Below, one piece after another: positions 24,111 to 29,211 of a stretch of 29,211 nucleotides of DNA. The translations under genes and the position numbers were made by a program. The notes beneath the pieces were generated by a model that was given only the letters and a program-made list of their open reading frames with translations, ran no database searches and had not been told where the DNA came from. Origin of the DNA: Borrelia puertoricensis (GTDB lineage: Bacteria > Spirochaetota > Spirochaetia > Borreliales > Borreliaceae); contig NZ_CP075393.1 of the NCBI RefSeq assembly GCF_023035875.1, positions 1 through 29,211 on the forward strand. The letters run 5' to 3'. Every line of letters begins with the position of its first letter. The first letter of the stretch is position 1.

Positions 24111-24842
24111 ATGAGAAAAATAGATGAAATAAAGCTATACAAAGTTGGGGAAGTAGTAGAAATATTAAAATCGGAATTTAACTACCAAATAAGTACTCAG
24201 GTTCTTTGTAGAAAAGCATCAAATTTAGGTGCCTATATTACATATAACGACATCAATTACCTTCCAGAAGAAATAATCAGCGATTTAACTGTAAATGTAA
24301 AACAAAGAAAAACAAAATTAACTACTCAAATGATAATTGCTGACAAATTAGAAAAGATAAAGAAAAATTTAGAAGCATATGATAAAATACATAAAATACC
24401 TGCAATCAAAGCAATAAAGAACATTAAAAGCCGAAACACCAATACAAACACAATTATTAAAGCAGTTATACAACTAAAAGAAGAAATGAAAAAAACAAAA
24501 GAAGAAATGAAAAAAACAACAGAAAAAATGGAAGATAAAAATCAAGAAATAATCAAGCTAAAAAAAGAAATGCAAAAAACAATAGAAGAAATACAAGAAA
24601 AAAATGAAGAGATAGAAAGACTAAAAAGAGTAATGCAAAAAACAAGAGAAGACATCAAGGAAGAAATAGAAGATAAAAATCAAGAAATAATCAAACTAAA
24701 AAAAGAGATAAAAAATATAAAAGAACAAACTCAAGAAACGATACAAATAAACTTACTCAAAGAAGTAAAAACTACATTAAATAATTTGGTCTATAAAGAA
24801 CCAAAAAGTCATTTAAATACACACAATAAAAAAAATACTTGA
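24111..24842 (+). CDS. Winged-helix and coiled-coil DNA-binding protein, plasmid maintenance candidate
   Basis: The 243-aa protein starts with a MerR/excisionase-like winged-helix segment (about 8-62: YKVGEVVEIL, STQVLCRKASNLGAYITYND, LPEEIISDL). It then has a long coiled coil (about 110-225) built of repeats such as EDKNQEIIKLKKEM. A DNA-binding head with a coiled tail is common in partition or replication accessory proteins. It is the first of three plus-strand genes that lead into the replication locus and faces away from the phage operon. It could be a partition factor in place of the missing ParA system, or a regulator of the late operon. I do not recognise the family name. Confidence 0.6.
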   Translation: MRKIDEIKLYKVGEVVEILKSEFNYQISTQVLCRKASNLGAYITYNDINYLPEEIISDLTVNVKQRKTKLTTQMIIADKLEKIKKNLEAYDKIHKIPAIKAIKNIKSRNTNTNTIIKAVIQLKEEMKKTKEEMKKTTEKMEDKNQEIIKLKKEMQKTIEEIQEKNEEIERLKRVMQKTREDIKEEIEDKNQEIIKLKKEIKNIKEQTQETIQINLLKEVKTTLNNLVYKEPKSHLNTHNKKNT

Positions 24843-24974
24843 TTTATACAAAAGACATAAATGATTTTAATAAGCCTAAAAAGACAATACATAGAATATT
24901 CAAATTAACCGATTAACAGTTTTATTACTAGACAAAGCTTTGTTTATTGACAATAATTTTATATTGATATAGAC

Positions 24975-25012
24975 TTGGTATTTATGATAATGAGAAGAAT
25001 CATAAATACCAA
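24975..25012. repeat. 14-bp perfect inverted repeat
   Basis: TTGGTATTTATGAT (24975-24988) pairs with ATCATAAATACCAA (24999-25012) around a 10-base loop. It directly follows the candidate promoter TTGACA/TATAGA, so it would be at the very start of a transcript or be an operator site. Confidence 0.9.
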
Positions 25013-25089
25013 ATTATCTAAAATTTTTTATTATATAACTAGTCATTTTACACAAACTATTTCTAAAATGTGGGAAGAAAAGGAAGTGG

Positions 25090-25144
25090 TATATAAAAAA
25101 ATCACTTTGACGCTCAACCTAGCCAAAAGTGAATTTTTTATATA
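25090..25144. repeat. 19-bp near-perfect inverted repeat
   Basis: The arms at 25090-25108 and 25126-25144 match at 18 of 19 positions around a 17-base loop that is unusually GC-rich for this DNA (GACGCTCAACCTAGCCA). The right arm ends in a T-run, so in the plus direction it also has the form of a terminator or attenuator 66 bases before the Rep start. Confidence 0.9.
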
Positions 25145-25159
25145 TAATAAAAAAACCTC

Positions 25160-25197
25160 AATCCAAAGCTTCTTAGCTGAAAATCCAACTTTGGATT
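25160..25197 (+). promoter_or_regulatory. Leader hairpin before the Rep gene with alternative pairing
   Basis: AATCCAAAG (25160-25168) pairs with CTTTGGATT (25189-25197). A second AATCCAA at 25082-25088 counted within the 25182-25188 segment can pair with the same right arm, giving two mutually exclusive hairpins just before the ribosome site (AAAGAGA) of the Rep gene. Confidence 0.5.
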
Positions 25198-25210
25198 AAA
25201 GAGATAATAT

Positions 25211-26722
25211 ATGGATAGTATACCAAAAGAAACAAAAAAATTCAAATCACAAGACAAAATAAAATTAATACTAAATAATCTTATAGAATCAAATAAAGAT
25301 AAAACATCCTCTGATATTAAAGAAATCTGTGTATCACAAGTTAAATCGCTAATAATTAGAGCATTAAATAAATACGATAGACTGATTAAAATTTATTGGA
25401 TCATAAATGCAAAGAATAAAAACTACAAGAAATCAAGTGGAATTGAAGAATATTCAGCAAGTGATATCTACAATATTGTAAGCAAATTATTAGAAAATGA
25501 CGGGCATAAAAAAGTATGTAGACGAACATTTGAAAGAGACCTCAAACTTCTAAATGAAAGTGGGTTAATAAAATCTAAAATTAGAAAGTTTGGAAAAAAT
25601 AAGGGAAGCATTTCTCACTATATACAAAATATGGAACTTGATCACATACATAAAGAAATAATTTTAGAATATCTTAAAGAAGATCTTAAAGAAAAGTTAA
25701 AGAACAAAAAAATTGTTGGGGATTTCGATAAAGACTACAAAAATACAACATTTAACTACAGAAACCTTGAAAGGTTAAACATACTACCCAAGTTGAGTCA
25801 ACATAATAATATAAGCCAAATGTCGCATGTAGGGAACCCGGCTGTATTTAATAAAGTTAATATAAGCTATATAAATAATAAGAATTCTAAAGAATTGCTT
25901 TTAGAAAAAACTATATCCATTAAACCAAAGGTAAGAGAGTGCAAATTCAAAAGGAATGATGTAGAGATGCGGCTTGTATCCAAACATAAAATCAGTAAAA
26001 GATACCTAATCCAAGTAAAAGAGTGCAGTAATAACGATGCAACTTACATAAATGCACTGATTAATCTAGAGAGAGCAATAATTGAATACAAAAGTGAATA
26101 CAACATTGAAGATATCTTACAGCATTTCTTAAAACAGTTTAGCAATAGGTATAAATACAAGGTATGGATGATGATGAAGCGAAGAGATGGCATAGTTAGT
26201 GATTATGAGCTTATATGGGAAGGGAGATTTAGGGATTGGTACCCAAATAAGTACAAGAGCAATTACAGGCCTAAAGAGACTTATGGAGAGCATATACAAG
26301 TTAAGAGTAGGGCATCTGTTGTTAAAGGGATGCGTGATAAACATTTAAGTCTTAAGGGAATAGAGAAAATAGAGAATCCATCGGAAGAAAAACTAAGACT
26401 TGAGATAAAGAGAAGAGAAGAATATTTAAGTAAGTTGTTTGAACGTGAAGCTATGGAGAGAAAAGAGCGTTTAAGAAGAGCTCGTGAAGAGAATGCTTGT
26501 CTTAGAGAACAAGCTAGGGCAAGTATGTTTGCTACTTTAGAGAAAAGCAGGGCAGGGAATATGGGAGTTGACACGGAAAACAACATAAATAATTTAAAGC
26601 CCTACAATAGAGGTTGCGGTCTATCAAGACTGGGCCCGGTTGTGCTTAATAGAAATTTTGAAGGATTTAAGACTACTAAGGGTCTATCTATATCTAATTT
26701 AGGAACTTTAGTTTCATCATAA
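25211..26722 (+). CDS. Putative plasmid replication initiator / maintenance protein
   Basis: The 503-aa protein has a winged-helix-like DNA-binding part at about 80-140 (YSASDIYNIVSKLLENDG, CRRTFERDLKLLNESGLIKS). A second compact domain lies at about 270-362 (INALINLERAIIEY, WMMMKRRDGIVSDYELIWEG, RFRDWYPNKY), and a basic coiled coil at about 390-445. Size, single copy and its place behind an origin-like set of inverted repeats fit the role of the Borrelia Rep proteins (paralog families 57, 62 and 161). The classic family-57 N-terminus (HKLIVLISTLNYINNK) is not present, so the exact family is uncertain. The base composition of the plus strand becomes strongly G-rich within this gene. Confidence 0.6.
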   Translation: MDSIPKETKKFKSQDKIKLILNNLIESNKDKTSSDIKEICVSQVKSLIIRALNKYDRLIKIYWIINAKNKNYKKSSGIEEYSASDIYNIVSKLLENDGHKKVCRRTFERDLKLLNESGLIKSKIRKFGKNKGSISHYIQNMELDHIHKEIILEYLKEDLKEKLKNKKIVGDFDKDYKNTTFNYRNLERLNILPKLSQHNNISQMSHVGNPAVFNKVNISYINNKNSKELLLEKTISIKPKVRECKFKRNDVEMRLVSKHKISKRYLIQVKECSNNDATYINALINLERAIIEYKSEYNIEDILQHFLKQFSNRYKYKVWMMMKRRDGIVSDYELIWEGRFRDWYPNKYKSNYRPKETYGEHIQVKSRASVVKGMRDKHLSLKGIEKIENPSEEKLRLEIKRREEYLSKLFEREAMERKERLRRAREENACLREQARASMFATLEKSRAGNMGVDTENNINNLKPYNRGCGLSRLGPVVLNRNFEGFKTTKGLSISNLGTLVSS

Positions 26723-26761
26723 GATGATAACTTGAAGTTTAGGTGAAAGAGGAGATATGTC

Positions 26762-27250
26762 ATGAAATTTAGTTTAAAATATTTAGTAAGAAGGCTATAC
26801 ATCAAACGCCATAGGTTTTGGGAAATTTATATGAGCGATGAAGTACAGTCTAAGAAGGGAGAGGATAAAATAATTAATTTTCCAATACTTAATTCAGAAG
26901 ATATTGACTACGCGTATGTATATGGGTACGTTAAAGATTGGCTAGGAGTAAAATATAGAGAGACTCTTGATATAACGATTTGGAAAATAGGCAATGATGA
27001 TTATTATTGTGAAACTAAGCGGGGAGCGTTGATGAATAATATATTGGATATGTTTTATGAAGATTATAAGGAAATGTTACTTAAAAAATTAGAACAAAGG
27101 GAAGTTGTTAGTGTAACTGAGGAGGTTGTTAAGGGGCTTGAAGATGTTACGAGAGAGGTAAGTGCTTTAGAGGTAGAAGATGGCTTTGAAGGGAGAGAAA
27201 GGGGTAAGCAAGTTAAGGTTACTAAAAAAGCTAAGTCAATAAGTGCGTAG
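26762..27250 (+). CDS. Small companion of the Rep gene, partition candidate
   Basis: The 162-aa protein starts at an ATG with GAGGAG 8 bases upstream; an inner ATG at 26831 is less well placed. The N-terminal part is basic (MKFSLKYLVRRLYIKRHRF). The middle (LDITIWKIGNDDYYCETKRG, then LDMFYEDYKEML) may be a small helical/beta domain, and the acidic C-terminal part ends in a lysine-rich tail. It follows the Rep gene by 39 bases, so the two are probably co-transcribed. In Borrelia the Rep gene is usually followed by families 49 and 50; I could not match it to either with confidence. Confidence 0.5.
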   Translation: MKFSLKYLVRRLYIKRHRFWEIYMSDEVQSKKGEDKIINFPILNSEDIDYAYVYGYVKDWLGVKYRETLDITIWKIGNDDYYCETKRGALMNNILDMFYEDYKEMLLKKLEQREVVSVTEEVVKGLEDVTREVSALEVEDGFEGRERGKQVKVTKKAKSISA

Positions 27251-27298
27251 CGTAGTATCAATTTAAGGGACTTATTGCTTATTAAATAAAATAAAGAA

Positions 27299-27985
27299 TT
27301 ACTTAAAGATAAGAGTTAATAAAATACCTATAGAGATGGTAATAATAGTCCCAAACATCCAATTATGAAGTTTAAGTTTGTTATCAAGTTCGATTTTGAC
27401 AGATTTAATCTCAGCGTGTAAGAGTGATTCAACCTTTTCAAGCTTAAGGTTAAAGTTATTCTCAACAGAATCTATTTTGGTATCAAGTTCATTAAATTTA
27501 GTATCAATCTTGGTGTTAAGATTATTCCCAACAGTATCAATCTTATTATCGAGATCTTGAATGTCAGATTTCAGTTCACTTCTGACGTTATCAATCTTGA
27601 TGTTAAGATTATTCTCAACGGTGTCAATTTTGGAATCAAGTTCATTGAATTTAGTGTCTATTTTATTATCAAGTTCGGTCTTAACAGATTTAATCTCGGC
27701 TTGTAAGGTTGATTCAACCTTTTCAATCTTGGTGTTAAGATTATTCTCAACAGAATCAATTTTGTTATCGAGTTCGGTCTTGAGAGATTTAATTTCAGCT
27801 TGTAAAAGAGCTTCAACTTTTTCAAGCTTAAGGTTAAAAGTAGTCTCTAAATACTCAATATCCTTGTGCGTAAGCTCATTTTTATAATACCTATAAGACA
27901 GGTCAATAGCAATATCTCTATTTATACCAGCCTTAGTAAGTTCAGCGATGACCATTTGTTGAGTAATAACAGGTTGAGCTCTCAT
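27299..27985 (-). CDS. bdr: Bdr protein (Borrelia direct repeat)
   Basis: The 228-aa product has the standard Bdr N-terminus (QPVITQQMVIAELTKAGINR, then DLSYRYYKNELTHKDIEYLE). A long KID-type coiled coil (about 50-205, motifs such as TELDNKIDSVENNLNTKI) follows, and it ends in one membrane helix (WMFGTIITISIGILLTLIF). Bdr proteins are inner-membrane, phosphorylatable repeat proteins found in many copies on Borrelia plasmids; their job is not settled. AAGGAGA lies 5 bases before the ATG, and a TTGTTT/TATACT promoter with 17-bp spacing lies further up. It converges with the Rep operon. Confidence 0.92.
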   Translation of the reverse strand: MRAQPVITQQMVIAELTKAGINRDIAIDLSYRYYKNELTHKDIEYLETTFNLKLEKVEALLQAEIKSLKTELDNKIDSVENNLNTKIEKVESTLQAEIKSVKTELDNKIDTKFNELDSKIDTVENNLNIKIDNVRSELKSDIQDLDNKIDTVGNNLNTKIDTKFNELDTKIDSVENNFNLKLEKVESLLHAEIKSVKIELDNKLKLHNWMFGTIITISIGILLTLIFK

Positions 27986-28004
27986 AGAAGTCTCCTTATA
28001 GGTA

Positions 28005-28033
28005 AGTATAGAGTAAAAAAAGAATTAAAACAA
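28005..28033 (-). promoter_or_regulatory. Candidate bdr promoter
   Basis: On the minus strand TTGTTT (28033-28028) is followed after 17 bp by TATACT (28010-28005), 20 bases before the bdr ATG. The -10 is good and the -35 is only partly canonical. Confidence 0.45.
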
Positions 28034-28219
28034 TAGGAAAAAGAGAGGCTTCTACTAATTGATATTAAGCTAGGGTAGCGAAAAAAAATTTTTAGTACTT
28101 CACTACAATAGTACAAATCATATTTTATTAGCGCATTGTACATAATTGCTGCTAAGATGAACAAAATAGTTTTCATCTATTTATTCTTTTTATGAGTTAT
28201 CACAAAAATATACATTGTT

Positions 28220-28981
28220 TTATTGCAAGAATATATGAGAAAATAGTTGTTTTTGAAATCTATTAGTAGATTTATAAGGTATGCCAAGTTGTTTGAGGTG
28301 TAAATTAATATAAGATTTGAGAGTATGTAAGTTTTTGTTTAATGTTTGATCAAGGAAGAAAGATTCAACTAGTGAAGCGATAGTAGAGAGAGTTTTATTA
28401 GGATGGTTTTTAAATAGATCTAGGTTATTTTTATTAAGTTTTAGTCTGTGAAAAGACTTAATATAGTTTATTTTTTCGTATAAATCTAGAATACAAGGTT
28501 TCTTATCTAATAAGATATTGAGATGAGTATTATTGTAAGAGATATTATTGAAGGTAAATTTAGACTTAGCAATCAAAGAGTAGATAGAAATTATGTGTTT
28601 AGTAGTGATAGAGAAGTTGAATATATTTTTAGCAATGTAGTTAATTTTATATGCATGAATAGAGGATAAAATATTTTTATTTAAATTTTTAATGGAAGTA
28701 GCAATAACATTGGGCTTGAGTAGAGAATATTGTTGAAGCTGTAGACCATTACTTAATGTATAAGTAATAATATTGTTATTAAAAGTATAAAATATTTTAA
28801 TACCAGGATCTTTTAAATGTGTTAAAGGTATACCGGAAGCCATGATAATGCCAAGTAAATTATGAATAGTACTAGAGGAGAGAATAAGATGAGTACTAAT
28901 TAAAATAAATTCATCAGGGTTAATTTTATAAATAGGGATATAAGGTATATTATTAGTAAATAAATTTTTTAGAGAGAACAT
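28220..28981 (-). CDS. Unrecognised 253-aa protein near the right telomere
   Basis: The frame encodes 253 aa rich in N, I, L, S, T and H, poor in E, G and A, and net basic. There is no signal peptide. The N-terminus is mildly hydrophobic (EFILISTHLILSSSTIHNLLG); the C-terminus is helical (SYINLHLKQLGIPYKSTNRF). No Shine-Dalgarno sequence precedes the ATG. The plus strand here is strongly G-rich over C, so this gene runs against the local strand bias, unlike others in the window. Its length makes a chance frame unlikely in such AT-rich DNA, but it may be a fading gene. No family was recognised. Confidence 0.45.
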   Translation of the reverse strand: MFSLKNLFTNNIPYIPIYKINPDEFILISTHLILSSSTIHNLLGIIMASGIPLTHLKDPGIKIFYTFNNNIITYTLSNGLQLQQYSLLKPNVIATSIKNLNKNILSSIHAYKINYIAKNIFNFSITTKHIISIYSLIAKSKFTFNNISYNNTHLNILLDKKPCILDLYEKINYIKSFHRLKLNKNNLDLFKNHPNKTLSTIASLVESFFLDQTLNKNLHTLKSYINLHLKQLGIPYKSTNRFQKQLFSHIFLQ

Positions 28982-29045
28982 ATGTATATATAAGTATAAT
29001 ACTATTAATATAGAAAAGAGGGAGGTAACTATATATTTTTTTAAG

Positions 29046-29175
29046 GCAACTATTGAGTTTTTTATGCAAACTATTAATTTTATATAAAAAGGTAGAATAA
29101 ACTTATGAGTTTTTATATAAACTATTAATTTTTGGTAGTAAACTTATGAGTTATATGTGGAAACTTATGATTTGT
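29046..29175. repeat. Subtelomeric short repeats
   Basis: The right end holds interleaved copies of AAACTATTAATTT (about 29070 and 29120) and AAACTTATGAG (three copies, about 29099-29170, the last ending GATTT). No gene is visible in 28982-29211. Such short repeats near a telomere may come from telomere exchange. Confidence 0.7.
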
Positions 29176-29191
29176 ATAAATGGATAAATTC

Positions 29192-29211
29192 TATACTATT
29201 AACAAATTATA
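29192..29211. other. Right hairpin telomere
   Basis: Read inward from the end, the minus strand is TATAATTTGTTAATAGTATA. This has the TATAAT-like box 1 at the very tip and box 3 TAGTATA at positions 14-20 from the end, matching Borrelia telomeres. With the left end it brackets a full linear replicon of about 29.2 kb. Confidence 0.85.

Larger units (their letters stand above)
24843..25210. other. Non-coding region with three inverted repeats; origin or copy-control candidate
   Basis: The 368 bases lie directly before the Rep gene. In order they contain: the palindrome ACAAAGCTTTGT (24932-24943); a TTGACA box (24947-24952) followed by TATAGA (24968-24973); a 14-bp stem with a 10-base loop (24975-25012); a 19-bp stem with one mismatch and a 17-base loop (25090-25144); and a 9-bp stem (25160-25197). 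No credible protein is encoded. Inverted repeats next to replication genes are known in Borrelia plasmid origins; the role here is inferred. Confidence 0.6.

Noticed and set aside
24975..25199. A possible 74-aa plus-strand gene before the Rep gene
   Set aside because: It would start with TTG inside a perfect inverted repeat, has no Shine-Dalgarno sequence and consists largely of hairpin arms.
27251..27298. Bidirectional terminator between the convergent genes
   Set aside because: Only a 6-bp AT stem could be found, too weak to call.
27378..27887. Plus-strand frames antisense to bdr
   Set aside because: Serine/leucine-rich shadows of the KID repeats; the minus-strand Bdr protein is unmistakable.
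27982..28176. A 64-aa minus-strand frame upstream of bdr
   Set aside because: It covers the bdr promoter and ribosome site, has no start signal and looks like chance.

Overview
The window looks like a complete linear plasmid of a Borrelia spirochete. Both ends carry the Borrelia hairpin-telomere motif (TAGTATA at 16-22, and its complement at 29192-29198, each 13-15 bases from the end). The DNA is very AT-rich, and the contents are typical of the genus: a P13-family porin, a Bdr protein, KID-type coiled-coil repeats and lipoproteins. The gene order of the phage block resembles, from memory, the lp28-2 type of prophage plasmid rather than the circular cp32 (phiBB-1) type. The species cannot be fixed by eye; a relapsing-fever or related Borrelia is plausible.

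Left arm (1-5650): telomere; a decayed gene for a helical protein (159-792); a P13-like porin (963-1493); a lipoprotein with a ten-fold PPPPDV repeat (1620-2762); a remarkable array of 53 units of 16-18 bp upstream of it (2783-3640); a membrane, coiled-coil and winged-helix protein (3657-4895) whose promoter lies in a 19-bp repeat array; and a KID-repeat membrane protein (5033-5641). All are on the minus strand.

Centre (5727-23758): one tight minus-strand late phage operon of about 18 kb ending at a perfect 15-bp hairpin terminator. In transcription order it reads: holin-like protein, candidate cysteine-peptidase lysis protein (DUF261-like), BlyB-like protein, small lipoprotein, fused tail hub and beta-helix protein, two collar-type tail fibres, small and large terminase, portal, scaffold-like protein, decoration-like protein, major-capsid candidate, three connector/neck genes, two near-identical major tail proteins, tail chaperone G with a -1 frameshift to GT, and tape measure. 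There is no sheath and no recognisable baseplate wedge, so the tail is probably long and non-contractile. Many genes in this operon start with TTG behind a strong Shine-Dalgarno sequence.

Right arm (23759-29211): plus-strand replication/maintenance genes. They are a winged-helix plus coiled-coil protein (24111-24842), a 368-bp non-coding stretch with three stacked inverted repeats, a 503-aa putative replication initiator (25211-26722) and a small acidic companion (26762-27250). A minus-strand Bdr gene, an unrecognised 253-aa gene and subtelomeric repeats follow. No ParA-type ATPase, integrase, phage repressor or telomere resolvase is seen. The element therefore probably persists as a plasmid-prophage that relies on chromosomal ResT for its ends and uses its own Rep locus for replication.
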